Positions 44,950-56,789 of a stretch of 64,000 nt of DNA are shown piece after piece. The DNA is taken from the NCBI GenBank assembly GCA_039111635.1, contig JBCAQO010000001.1, positions 2,480,001 through 2,544,000 on the forward strand, written 5' to 3'. Made by a program: the position numbers and the translations under genes. Below the pieces are notes generated by a model. The model searched no databases. It saw nothing but the letters and a program-made list of their open reading frames with translations, and was not told the DNA's origin. Within the stretch, counting starts at the first letter, position 1. Every line of letters starts with the position of its first letter. Origin of the DNA: Heterobasidion occidentale. Lineage: Eukaryota; Basidiomycota; Agaricomycetes; Russulales; Bondarzewiaceae.

Positions 44950-47900
44950 TCACCAATTCCGCCGAAGCTCGCGTCGAATGCTCTCGTACCCCTCACGGGT
45001 GCCCTTCCACGCGTTGTCTTTTGACAGCTCCCGAAGATACACGTCCACCGCCGAGTCGATGCGGTTGACAGGGAAGTATTCGCTAGACGAGCGCTTCGCG
45101 GCCTCCAGCCAATCCTGCATGAGAATGCAGATAGCAGTGGACAGTGCATGGACGGCCTCTTGCGTAGTAAATGGAGGTATCTGCGAATCGGAGCGCGCTC
45201 AGCAAGATGTTTTTGCGGATAGGAAAAAGCCGAGTTTTACCTGGGAGTCATACATCTGGTGTAAGACGTCCCATGCTTCTGCATAGGGCACCCCACATTG
45301 GACCAGGATTCTTGGAACCCAGCCGGGCAAAATGGCAGCCGCATTTGCTAGTTGGAACCTTACGAGGAGGAGGGCAATATGTCCTGGAAGTTCATGTCAA
45401 CTTCACTCAAGATGTGTTCCGTAATGTCATGACTCACGGAATGGGAATGCGCAATCTGACGGATGGAATCGCTGGCCTAAGGAACTATGTCGGATTGAAG
45501 TTTGTCCGCGGCTTCAGCAGGAGCAATGCCTTGCGTGTCTGAAGAGAATGAGACACGGTTCAAGAAATTGAAAGAAGAGTAGACACGGACCTTCTTCAAA
45601 CAGACGATCCCAGATTCCACACAGCAATTTCTCATCCGATGCTGTGAGATGAAGAATAAGGAGTTTAGCCACGCTCAGATCATATGGGTCTGCATAGACC
45701 TGAACAGCTAAATAAAGATTCTAATCAGTCGAGGTCGAACAGGAAAATAACAGCCATACCTCTGTAATGTTGTATAATCCACGCTCTAATAAGCCAACCT
45801 TTTGCTTGAAGCCCTCGTCTCTGATTCTTGGACGCGGGGTGACAACATGTTAGATCTCAAGCTGCACCTGGGCGACATCAAGCTTCTCCTCAAGCTCAGT
45901 GAGGAAGGCAATGGCAGACTCGTGTTGACCGCTGATGGAGACAGGATGAGACTTGGCATTCCCAACGGCGAGGGTGAGATATTCGAGACGCTGAGAAAGT
46001 GTGAGGGGAAGCTAGGGCGTTGAGTTTAGATTTCATTTTGGGACGCGGCGAAGGAATGATGACGAACTCGATAGATTCAGCAGAGCATCGAGGACTTGTG
46101 CTGCTCGCAGCGGCTGACCGTCTTTAACATAAAATTGCCAGAGCAGTTGATACTTGTCCACCGTAGGGGGGTCACGTTGTAGATATGCTTCGAGGTACGC
46201 AGGGCGCATCTAGCAACACAGCATATGTTGAGTACCGAGTCACGCTCAAAGTGGGCAATGAGACCAACCTCTAACAATTCATCCGCCAGTCCCCGACCGA
46301 TTAACCACTCATACAGACATGAGTGAAACATTTCGTCAGGGCTCGCAAACGCCAATTCATATGCGTGAGCTCTAATCCGCTCTGCCTCCTCACTGTCCTT
46401 CCCTGTCTTGCCCTCAAACGACTCCAAAGAGTCCAAAACCAAGTCATAACACCGTGCCCTCCGCTCCCAGTGCTCCTTCCGCGGATCAACGTCCGCCGAA
46501 GCAACGGCAGATGCTGAAGTAGAGGTCGCTACAGGTGCGGACGATATCTGAGGGGTACCAAGCCAATATTCTTGGCCGAGGTGATCCGAATCCGAGGCCT
46601 CCGCGCAATGCAACGGCAGTTCGACCGCACCCTTAACATACTGAAGTTGTTGGTAATCGCCAATGATTTCGCGGAGTTTTTCGAAGTCAATGATACGAGC
46701 ACCTTTTATGAACAATCTAGAGGCCCAAACTCAGTGACACTGTCCACGATATCGAAGGACATCTTGTACGCACCTCAGCGACTCGCTCAAAAAATTTGAC
46801 GCTCCGCCGGGTTGCGACTTTCCACAGCCTTGCGGGTATTTTCTTCGCCTGAAAATGAAAAGAATGCCGTTATAACAAATGGTTGTATGTCTCGGGGAGA
46901 GATCGGTACTCACCTTGTAAAGCATCACATCATCTGTGCTACAAAATGAACCACAACGTGCTTGCAAGACGTCACTGATTGTATCGACCTGAAAGCTCAA
47001 AGTGAGACAAAAGTGAGACAAACACCCAAAATGTTTGGATACAAGGCCCTTACCGCAATTTGTTGGCCAATCTGCTGGTCAATGACCACGTTCACCAAGG
47101 CCCGAGACGCTGCCACACCGTTCTGGCCGGTGATGAGTTCTTCGAAGGTCAGAGAAATGATCAGCTTCTGCGTTTCTACGTCAGTTCTACAACAAGTTGG
47201 TTTGAATTTCATTATACGCCGTTGATCACGAGACCATTGACTTACTGTGCGATCAGTTCTCCGATCCGATGATCATTAGAAGCAAAAAGAAAGAAGCGCC
47301 TTCAATCGTGCGGGCCAGAAGCGTCTGAAGCTGAGCGACTGAGTTTTGTTCAGCCTGGGAATGTGGTCGCATATCAATGAACCGTCGGCATCGACACAAA
47401 CACGTGAACCTCACCTTCCAGGCCTCTTGATCACTCGCAGGCGCAGCACGTGCTCCGGTGTAATCAGCAGTGCCCGAATGAAAGAGATGAGGATTCTTGT
47501 CCAAAAAGTCCTTCAACGCGAACAAATTCTTTTGGACCATGAATAGAAGGTCTTCTGAGATATTTGTCTCATGCAGACCGAGGGAGCTGTGGTGTTCACA
47601 TTATTAAAGCGAGGTGTTTCGGAGAGCAAAGCATGAAACACTGTACCCAAGTTTCGTCAGCTTGCTCTTCCATACGGGCCGCACTAACCGTGCAAAATAA
47701 AGTGCAAACCCTTCTCGACGACCACTGAAAAGCGCAGTTCCCGTCCCATCACCGACGTCTATTGGTGACAAAGATACAGATGAGTGAATTATCGGGCCAT
47801 TGAAGTAGTTAGACTTACTAGTCCCGTATGCTAATCGTTCAGTCCACACCGGCCGCTCGCCACAATCATAGAAAGCTTGCTTCGCGACTTTTGCGACTTC

Positions 47901-50117
47901 AGGCGACAGTGTCGAAACACCACTTATCGGTGAAGGATCCGATTGATCAATGAATGTATTACCGCATGCCAGTGCGAGCAGCATTGCGCAGGTCTGATCA
48001 CGACCGAAACTTACGGTGGCTTATGAGCATACGAGTCTCTGAATACAGCAAAATTTGCGTGCGTACCTGTCACGAAAATCAATGATGTTTTGCATGTTGT
48101 TCTTCGTCAGGAATTCTTCGATGACTTCCTTGAGCCAATCCATGGCACGACGCTTTGCAAGAATGGTAAGCCCCACGTTAGTCAAGATCATGAACTGCTT
48201 CGGCGGCTCCAAAAATTGGTAAGCCAGCTCATTTGTGACGACCGGTGTCGGCGTATCCGGAGGCAGGACAGTGGTACCGACGGCTGCTTGTGCTCTAGGG
48301 ACGACTGCCATGGCCCATGTGCGCCCAGGAATGGAGAGAAGATGGCACGCTCCGTCAGAGGTGTTCTCTGTGGAGTAGACCCACTGCCGTAGATATTGTG
48401 TACATATTGCGGTTGTGGGACAGATGCTGAGCTAAAAGGGCCTATCCGCGTCAGGTCAGGCGACATGCACAGAAGGAAATCCATTCCATCTGTATCACCA
48501 GCTTGCGCAGCTACCGTCACGCCCGCGGAGTACATTGAACGCTCCAGGCCGGAAACAGTGAACGGACGCGATGCTGGTGGAGGATGTTGGTTTTGTCGGG
48601 ATGCGTAGTTTGCTGGTTGTGGGAAAGGATTCGACTGTTCGTCTGGATGAAGGAGGTTGGGGGGTGGAAGACGAACATGTATGAGCTGAAGTGAGCGGTG
48701 ACCACGTGGCTCAGTACCACTGCTTGAGTGGTAGCTGTATGGTGTAGACGATGGAGCGAAGTAAAGCCGTACACCATTCATAGTGATTGCCATAAGTTGG
48801 ATGCCTAAGCGTGACTCGTTCTGTTCGATAACATGGAGTGAGATGACTCGGAATGATTGGGGCGTCAAGGCGGGTGATCCTGGGGCCTTCTCCTGGGCTA
48901 ATTTGTACAGGTTGTGGATCGTCTGCAATAGGTGAATGGACTTGTCGTGCTGTGGATAGTACACAGAAACGATGCTATTCGCAGTCAGTGTGTAGAATAC
49001 GCTCCGAGGTGCATCGGCCAACACGGATACAATGCGATCTGAGTGGAAATATTCTTAGAGAGCCACGCACGATGACAGCGAACAAGGTTGAGGGATGACG
49101 AACCTTCCGAGCTCGGTGTCGAGAAAAGGGGAAAGAGATTCTTTACACCACTGATAGAGTGGTCAATCAACTGTACGCGTTTCCCAAACCACCCTTCCTT
49201 CTCCTGGTAGTGCAATTCGTACAAATGGCCATCCTGCGACCCGACCATGAATATTCGTCCATCGTTCATACCGATGACATCAGTCATCTCAACGCCACAT
49301 GCTATTGACATGCCGGTGTCGTATAAGTCGATCTGTTTGCGAGTTCGATTGCTAGGACCAGGGACATCCGTGACAGAGAGTCCGATGAGGAGAACTGTGA
49401 CGGGGGTACAGATGACTAGGACATAGTTGATGTCGTCAATGAAGACGCCTGGCTTCGCTTTTACGAGGGCAACGTGAACAATCACGTCGGGTTGGTCCGT
49501 ATAGGAACTCAATTCTTGGCTGAAGTATGTGTTGGTGAGACGACGCAGCACGATACTAGAAAAGTCACTCACCCCTCCATGTAGTCCCAGAGAAATAATT
49601 TAGAATCAATCGATACCCATACCCGCTCCAGCTCGGGAATGATGCCCATATGTGAAACAACCTCGGTGGCTTATGCGCTCGTGAGCATCCATGTGCCGAG
49701 GATATTGTTAGTTACTCACCCTTGTAATGCTCCCACAATGACTCTGGAATGGTGATGAGCTTCCGCTTTTGAAACGGGACACGGGGGTCATCTGAAAATA
49801 CACTGTAGGATGCTGAAGACTGCCCTCCAGCTGCACCGACGTTGTTCACAAGGTTTAGCTTCAGGAAGTCAGGGCCCACGATGCTGAAGAGACGTACGAA
49901 TGGTCAACATATCCCCCAGGTCCGGTATTATTTGCGCATCCTTCGCAAACTGGTCCGCTAGCACTCGGCCCGCACTCTGGAGGGTTGGTAGATCTGTAGG
50001 TACGAGTTTCGGGGCCATAGGAAGGTGGCGAAAAGAAGCGGTGTTCCCGTTTGCATTCATTGATGCCTCTAAGCCGTCAAAATGGCCGGAAGAGCTCAAA
50101 TGTTGCGCAAAGGCCAT
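44950..50117 (-). CDS. NUP170: Nucleoporin Nup170/Nup155
   Basis: Large inner-ring scaffold nucleoporin. Start ATG 50117 (MAFAQHLSSSGHFDGLEAS). The N-terminal half is a beta-propeller: VPFQKRKLITIPESLWEHYK, MGIIPELERVWVSIDSKLFL, DVIGMNDGRIFMVGSQDGHL, YELHYQEKEGWFGKRVQLID and FYTLTANSIVSVYYPQHDKS. A helical solenoid follows: ELAYQFLEPPKQFMILTNVG, WLKEVIEEFLTKNNMQNII, LFSGRREGFALYFARLVRPV, ISLTFEELITGQNGVAASRA and YELAFASPDEMFHSCLYEWL. The end is ESIRRELRRNW with a TGA at 44950-44952. More than ten short introns. FGREGFALY-like and SPDEMFH blocks are Nup155/170 hallmarks. It is divergent from the RNase III gene. Confidence 0.9.
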
Positions 50118-50296
50118 GGGGATGTTGTTGTGGCGTGTTCAATGCGTGTTGAGGCGCTCAGCTTGTTCGCCCTCTAAACTTAACAATGACAAAAAGGAAC
50201 CGAAGTGTTGACCTCGATGGCCACGTGCCGCAAACCTCAACCTCGTATTCGGTCCTAAACGCCTGATGCACATGACGGGGCCGTTCTTAGCTTCAA

Positions 50297-50304
50297 TTAT
50301 ATAT
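50297..50304 (+). promoter_or_regulatory. TATA-like element upstream of the RNase III-domain gene
   Basis: TTATATAT about 90 bases before the ATG at 50392, within the 274-base divergent promoter shared with NUP170. Confidence 0.4.
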
Positions 50305-50391
50305 CCCATCAACACATCTTATCCGACTATCCGCTGTGGCCCACTCTCCTTTTCACTCAGTGTCGTCTGAGCTACCTCATCCTTTCTTCAA

Positions 50392-51568
50392 ATGCCTGTC
50401 GACACACACCACTATAACGATATCCTCAACTCTGCCATCATCACCATCAGTGGCGATGCCTTTCATGCAGACCTCCCTAACATAGACAAGGACACCTGGT
50501 CTGCTATCCTGTACCCAAAGGGTGCGAAGGATAAAGATGAGAATCAGCGTCTCGAGTTTCTAGGTGATGCAGTCATGTATCTTTGCATTGGTCTTGAGTT
50601 GTATGAACGTTACCCCGACGCCACGCCACACTTTCTCACTGTACGTCGAATAAATTCTTTGTCCAACTTCATTGAGCTCAGATTTCAATATCAGGCGATA
50701 CGCCAACCACTTCTCACAAATCTTGTGTTTTCCATGTTGATCGAGAAAATGGATCAGCGGGCGGCAAGGTCTTGTTCTATTTTAGAACAATTTGCCACAC
50801 TGAGGAAGCAGGCATGGATTACGGCGAAGCAGGTCCGGGCAAGGATACCAAAGAGTACCGTGAAATCTGTGGCAGACACTCTGGAGATGGTCATCGGAGC
50901 CGTCTTTCTCCACGGCGGTCTCAAGCCTGTGCGTGACTGGGTGTCGGAAACTTATGGCACGGTAATCACCGAAGCAGTGAAGGTCTGGTATAACTGGTGA
51001 GCTATCTGATACTTTCTGTGCCACATTCACAGAATACTGTCGTTAGCAAGAACCCGGGTGACGCGAGCCCTAGCAAGAAAAGGAAGCGCGAAGACAACAC
51101 TGATGCCCACGAGACCCCATGTTCTAAAAAACGCAAGAAATCGAGCATCGAAACGCCGAAGTTCAAGACACCGAAGCCGAAGACACCGAGTGAGCTGGAC
51201 TCTTTTTCATTGCCCGCACTTACGTCGCAACTTATCTCAACCACGAAGAATCGTGGAAAGAGCGCTCGCACAGAAGTCCGACTCGTATCATCTATACTCC
51301 TGTCCATCATAAGAAATCGTTACCTTCGACATCTGGCCCTGCCGTGGCTCTGCCAAATCGACCTGTGCCCATCATCATCGACCTCACAAACGACGATGAG
51401 GACGACTCCGATGAGGACGACGATGGCACTATGGATGCTGAAGGGCCAACTTTCAATGTTCCCATATGGATTGACCTTACCCACGACGAAGAGGAAGACG
51501 TTTCAAGGACCCAATCTTCAAGCACTGCACCTGATTCATCTTTCTCCGGACATGCGATGATGACTTAG
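50392..51568 (+). CDS. RNase III-domain protein with basic tail and two SUMO-interacting motifs
   Basis: Start ATG 50392. The single RNase III domain contains ENQRLEFLGDAVMYLCIGLE (catalytic Glu and Asp in the signature helix). After a 54-base stop-free intron at 50641-50694 it continues AIRQPLLTNLVFSMLIEKMD, then VKSVADTLEMVIGAVFLHGG with the second Asp/Glu pair, so the four metal ligands appear present. No dsRNA-binding domain follows. Instead an intron (GTGAGC...GTTAG) leads to a Lys/Pro tail with nuclear-signal-like clusters (SKKRKRED, SKKRKKSS). Two copies of a classic SUMO-interacting motif then appear, PIIIDLTNDDEDD and PIWIDLTHDEEED, before the TAG at 51568. Between them and the basic tail the frame shifts once. 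One extra A near 51275 would join ARTE to SPTRIIYTPV; otherwise a weak-donor intron is needed. Function unknown. Confidence 0.78.
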
Positions 51569-51613
51569 GCGCCGGTATGATCAACAACATTCACAAGGGT
51601 ACCAGCATGGCGA

Positions 51614-52020
51614 ATGCACAAGCTAATTCAAGCAGATCGCAGTATGTGACAGACACGTTGGTCAGTAACATCCATGAGTAATACATGCATATTGTCGCAC
51701 ATTGATAACATTTATATGTTGACTAGCCTGGCCTTTTGTTCCGCCACACTGGGAAGCCGAGTCCACTTGGCCTACACTCGATGAACCTACCACCTCCGTT
51801 GCCGCACAGATCTGGCGCCGAGCGCGAAGGCAATATCTACACATCGAGCCACATGCCGTCCGCGAACCCTTATGATGAAGAGTATGACAGTGACTACGAG
51901 CGTCTCTACAGCGACCAGACTACAAAGCATCAACAGGAATCAAGCAGGAGCGATCACGATGATTCGGATGTTGAGCAGGCTGTCGATGATCTCTCACTGG
52001 ACTCCGATAAAGGCACTTAG
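51614..52020 (+). CDS. Possible small gene, frame broken once
   Basis: From the ATG at 51614 exon 1 gives MHKLIQADR and ends at a GTATGT donor (51641). The acceptor GTTGACTAG at 51726 continues in frame as TWPFVPPHWEAESTWPTLDE, PTTSVAAQIWRRARRQYLHI and EPHAVREP. There the frame meets a stop, while a neighbouring frame continues YDEEYDSDYERLYSDQTTKH to a very acidic end and TAG at 52018-52020. Removing one C from the CCC at 51867-51869 would join the two. Composition looks coding, but I recognise no family, and it could instead be extra 3' exons of the RNase III gene. Confidence 0.35.
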
Positions 52021-52787
52021 GACACCTATTTTGGTTTACTGTTAGCTCCGCCATGAGCAAGATGACCCATAGTGGCTGGATGTGCTTGCCAGCAAACCTG
52101 ATATCTGCTCACGTTGGGTTACGAACGTGCATTGCTACTGCCTACGCCGTCTGGACTCTTATATTCCCGAACGGAGCTCGTTATCTGTTCAAGTGCCACG
52201 TAATCTCTCCTGCATTCCCCTCTTTCCCTCAACCACCCATCCCATCGGTCGTCCACAAGCCAGTTATAAACCAGTTGTCTTCGATCTTAGGCACTATCTG
52301 GGCGTCATGGGCTGTTATGCTTGGGGCCAGTACTTTGTTCTTATTCCCGCGGATCTACTCTTTGTCCAACGTCAGGCCCCCACATCGGATTGTAATCGTC
52401 TAATGTATTCCTATATACGAGCCTCAACATGTTTCATGTTGATTTTCTTAGAAACATATATATTTACATGAGAGATAAAAGAGAGCAGTGTCCTTCCCTA
52501 AGAACAGATATCTCTCCGAAATCGTTGAGGTCAGATTCGAACTCAATTTCTTTCGCTCCAAGAGTCTAGGAGAGGGTCCGTGCGCCTGAACACGCTAAAT
52601 CAGATGAATGTTCTTTGAAAAAGCTCCCGTCATTTTTATGTTTATTTTGGATTTCGTGTGAAATATCGAATCGAGTCAGGTGACGAGACGCGTTGCAGAA
52701 AGACGCGTTGATTCCGCACATTGGACTTGTTGGAGTCGTTGTCTAGTTTTCGTTAACCTCTTCTCCGACTTATCTTTTCAAGGTTCC
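52021..52787. other. Intergenic: upstream of MAD2
   Basis: About 770 bases, with open frames of up to 116 codons that lack splice or family support. A tRNA-like B-box lies at about 52528-52540 on the minus strand, but no cloverleaf forms. No supported gene. Confidence 0.4.
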
Positions 52788-53656
52788 ATGGCACCCACGA
52801 AAACGAAGAAAGCACCCACTCGGCAGGCCATTACACTCAAAGGATCTACGAATCTCGTCACAGAGTTTTTCAAATATGCAGTGAACACGTCCGTTTGAGC
52901 CACTGCTGTCCTCCAGCCTCAACGGCATCTCATGTGATATCTCTCGCAGGATACTGTTTCAGCGAGGAGTCTATCCGTCTGACGACTTCCACATGGTAAA
53001 AAGTATGGACAGACGGTGTTGGTCACGCAAGATCTTGCATTGGAGAACTATCTCGACAAGTATGCCCGTCCTTGATCCAGGCCACGATGAAGAGCAACTG
53101 ACACTGCTTCTGTTCAGGATCCTGAAACAAGTGAACAGTCAGTCGGAAGGTTGTGGGCGTTTGATAGACATTGACCGTAACTCCTATACACAGCCTGGCT
53201 ACTCACGGGCGCAGTTACACAACTTGTGGTGGCCATAATTTCCAAGGATACGCGGACGCCACTCGAGCGCTGGATTTTTGATATCAACCTCGTGCAGCAA
53301 CCATCCGACAAAAGCTCTGAGGCGTAAGTCACGAGCATGTCATTGATTTTAGCTGACCGACGACGCGACTCAGGGCACCCCCGCCCGCCAAGCCGGAGGC
53401 AGATATTCAAGCAGAGATCCGGTCCATCCTTAAACAGATAGTTTCGACCGTCACATTCCTTCCCATAATCGACGAGCCGACGGTGTTCAACATCCTCGCG
53501 TACACTTCTGAGTCGGCCGACGTGCCCGCGGACGAATGGGTTGACACGGACCCACTGGCGATCGAAGCCAGTAAAAGCCAGCAGGTGAAGTTGCGGAGCT
53601 TCAGCACAGATGTGCATCGGATCGAGGCTATGGTGGCATATCGGTACGAGGAATGA
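52788..53656 (+). CDS. MAD2: Spindle checkpoint protein Mad2 (HORMA domain; frame broken once)
   Basis: HORMA-domain checkpoint protein that binds Cdc20 and Mad1 to delay anaphase. Start ATG 52788 (MAPTKTKKAPTRQAITLKGS). Exons: NLVTEFFKYAVNTILFQRGV, YPSDDFHMV, KKYGQTVLVTQDLALENYLD, KILKQVNTWLLTGAVTQLVV, AIISKDTRTPLERWIFDINL, TFLPIIDEPTVFNILAYTSE, DVPADEWVDTDP and VKLRSFSTDVHRIEAMVAYR. The stop is TGA at 53654-53656. LERWIFDI and the RSFSTDVHRIEAMVAYR safety-belt end are Mad2 hallmarks. The A run at 52998-53002 has five A; six are needed to read MVKKYGQTV, so as given the frame breaks there. The C-terminal half was recovered from separate frames. Confidence 0.87.
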
Positions 53657-54161
53657 GCGCGAGGTGACATATCATTTGATTGAACCGACGGAGAGGAATG
53701 ATGGAGTTTCGTATGGATATCACAACTCATTTTCCAGAGTCAGCCAAGTGTCCTGTACGTGTTCGGTGCAAAATAATCCGCCAGCTGACGATGCGGTCTC
53801 AGTGGTTTGCTCGTCAATAATATATAGCAACATATTCAGTGTGAACATTGTCGTCGCCTGCGGAAGACACTGACAGCTATTGACAGTCATTGGTGCTGCA
53901 GGCGTTGCGCGTGGGAGTAGATCGGTAACGATCACCATGACCACCGGCCATAATGGGCTGTACGGCGGCTGGTCACAGGCCCCTGATATATACATAATCA
54001 TCAATCGTCCCTTGACCTTTCGCTCGTAGCAGGCTATTTCTCTTTCTCTTTCTCTTCTTTACTCTCGTCTTCGTCCTATTGCTTGTCTGGCCGGACCCGG
54101 ACGCCGCTCTTTTATTCTTCCTAGCTGCATTCAAGTACACGCTACTCGTAGACGGTAGACG
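53657..54161. promoter_or_regulatory. NoxA upstream region with TATA-like element and CT tract
   Basis: About 505 bases. GATATATACATA at 53985-53996 is TATA-like, and a TTTCTC-type pyrimidine repeat at 54036-54060 precedes the Nox start by about 100 bases. No gene seen. Confidence 0.45.
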
Positions 54162-56290
54162 ATGGGCGAAAATTGGTTCCAGAGGGAGCTGTTGAGCGCG
54201 AGGCGTCTCCTTTTCAATGTCCTCTTCTACGGATCGCATATTGCTCTGTTCGCATATGGCTGGCACAGTCAGGTATGGCGTAAAGTACTTGAGATACGCA
54301 GTATCAATATGAACTCACCCTCTGTCCAGGAAACGAACAAGAAGCTCAGTGCCTTGAACGGGCTGAAGTTTTCCGTGTGGGTCTCTCGTGGTGCTGGGCT
54401 CGTCCTGGCTTATGATGGCGGCCTCATTCTCCTGCCTATGTTGCGCAACATCATTCGCGTCATTCGTCCCAAGCTTGCTTGGGCATTCCCTGCCGACGAG
54501 AACATCTGGTTCCACAGACAAGTGGCGTACTCCATGGCCTTTTGGGCAATGCTTCATACTACCGCTCACTACGTCAACTTCATTAACGTTGAGCGCACTC
54601 GTACGTATAATGCCAGTACAATTGTGTGTTGACTCTCTCATAGTCCCCCACAGAGGTTCGCCCGGAGAGAGCCCTTGATATTCACTACACTCAGGCTGGT
54701 GGTATCACAGGTCACTTTATGCTCCTCATCATGCTCTTGATGTACACCACTGCCCACCATAAGATTCGCAATCAGTGTTTCGAGGCATTTTGGTACACCC
54801 ACCACCTCGCCTTCTTCTTCATGCTCGGCCTCTATACCCATGCAACAGGATGCTTTGTTCGTGACATTGCGAATCCTGACTACATCCCGACATTCCCCTT
54901 CTATTCCACACAGCACTGTCTTGGATATCTTAGCTGGAGGTACACCATCTGGCCTGGTATCATCTACTTTGGGGAGCGCATGTACAGAGAATATCGTGCT
55001 AGGCGGGCGACCAGGCTATCGAAGCTGCTTGTTCATCCCAGTGGTATGTTTCGGTCTCCGTTCAACTCGCAACCATTGCTAATAATATGTACTCAGGTGC
55101 AATGGAACTGCGTATCATCAAGCCAAGCTTCAAATATACGTCCGGTCAGTGGCTCTTTATTCAAGTTCCGGACGTCTCTCGCTGGCAGTGGCACCCCGTA
55201 CGTCCATCGATCATTGACCGTTGCTGTGTCCTCCGGACTCACTCTTGTCGCGCGGTTCTATCTTTAGTTCACTATCACGTCGGCCCCCGAGGACCCCTAT
55301 GTTTCAGTCCACATCCGTCAAGTTGGTGACTGGACTCGCGGTCTTGGAGAACGTGTCGGCGCCGGTCCCAGGTTGTCGCAGCCCTCACACAGGCAGCAAT
55401 GAAGGGTGGCGAGAGAGATGAGAAGAGCGGGACGCGCGGAGACTTCGTTGAGCTAGACCCGGCCAGCAGTAGTCGTACCATGCCTATTGTCCGCATTGAT
55501 GGGCCTTACGGTGCTCCTGCCGAGGATGTGTTCGATGTCGAAATTGCTGTGCTCATCGGTGCTGGTATCGGTACGCCTTGTGACCGTTGCTAACTTGATT
55601 GCGTCTGACCTTCTGGTTCACAGGTGTCACCCCTTTTGCTTCTATCCTGAAGCATATCTGGTATCGTCAGAGAAATGGGAATCTAGGCTCCCTTCGCCGG
55701 GTCGAGTTCTTCTGGGTCTGCCGCGACGCTCCCTCGTTTGGTTGGTTCCAGAGCCTGCTGCAGGAAGTCGAGGCTGCCCAGGCTGATCGTGAGCGTCCTC
55801 GTATCCTTCGTATTGCTGAACTCATCTCATTGCTATGATACAGCTAACTTCCTCCGTATCAATGTGTATCTCACGCAGAAGATTGGCGAGGACATGCTCT
55901 GGAACATCGCCGTGAATGATGCAGGCGCAGAATACGACCCTTTGACTCTCCTCCGCACGCGTACTATGTTCGGACGGCCTGACTGGAAAGCTATCTATGG
56001 GCAGATGCGTCAAGCGATCGAGTCTGGACAGTACATTCCTGGCACAAAGTCGCAGCTCAAGACTACCGTCGGCGTAAGTTCCCATATGTGGACTGTTTGG
56101 GGTTGGAGTTTCTCACACTTTGTACCAGACCTATTTCTGCGGCCCTAGTGTCCTTGCCAAGGCGATCAAGGAAGCAACGTTGAGCAGACTTGTTCTACCA
56201 TTGACTTTACATTCGCCAAGGTTCGCCGCCAATACATGGACTCTACCGAATTTTGTGACTAACGCCTTCTATCCATAGGAGCACTTCTGA
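54162..56290 (+). CDS. noxA: NADPH oxidase NoxA/Nox1 (two frame breaks)
   Basis: Membrane flavocytochrome that moves electrons from NADPH through FAD and two hemes to oxygen; fungal NoxA acts in sexual development and hyphal fusion. Start ATG 54162 ([19 protein letters not shown]). Six membrane helices include [40 protein letters not shown] then HYVNF, and [20 protein letters not shown] then HATGCF, which hold the heme His pairs. FAD site [25 protein letters not shown] sites [14 protein letters not shown] and [15 protein letters not shown]-terminus [11 protein letters not shown] and TGA at 56288-56290. No N-terminal EF-hand or long extension, so NoxA rather than NoxB/NoxC. One extra G is needed near 55371 (GAGPR to [13 protein letters not shown]) and another near 56182 (KEATL to EQTCSTIDF). 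Activity would need NoxR and Rac, not seen here. Confidence 0.9.
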
Positions 56291-56789
56291 GCCGACATGC
56301 CTCGCCTGCTTCTTGTCACTGATTCGCCCAATTCTCACCTGATCCCTCCTTCGATCCCCGCTCGGTATGCTGTGTATATTATGCGCTGTTTCAATCTATA
56401 TCCTTTTCCCTTGCTGTTGCCGTGAATGGACTTTGCGACTTGTCATGTACCCTTGATTGTCTATTTTTGGTGGTATATCTGGGCGGGTGTGTTAGTTCCC
56501 TATTTCTTGTCTTATATCGACCCAATGCAAGTCGCATCACGCGAACACATTGAGCGTGTTGTGTGCTGTTCTTTCTGTATCGTCGTGGGCAATCCACTGA
56601 GAGAGCGGTAACAGCCTGCTTGAATTGAGTTCATTACATAAGGTATATGTTGGTTTGTCTCCGACTCTTTCGTCTCGAATCTTCGAACGCCCCGCCCGAC
56701 CGACTCCAATCACTTCAACGTCTTCCATGCCCTCTTATACTCCCTTGAGACAACGCATCACTTCCCACTAACTGGTGCACTCAGGTCTC
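56291..56789. other. Intergenic: noxA 3' flank and TAF5 promoter
   Basis: About 500 bases between two plus-strand genes. No supported gene or repeat. Confidence 0.4.

Noticed and set aside
50782..51310. Minus-strand frames opposite the RNase III-domain gene
   Set aside because: Shadows of a strongly supported coding region.
52053..52471. 116- and 129-codon frames before MAD2
   Set aside because: No start context, splice signals or family resemblance; the two overlap in different frames with equal plausibility.
52525..52600. tRNA-like B box on the minus strand (GAGTTCGAATCTG)
   Set aside because: The T stem has mismatches and no matching acceptor stem is found at the right distance.
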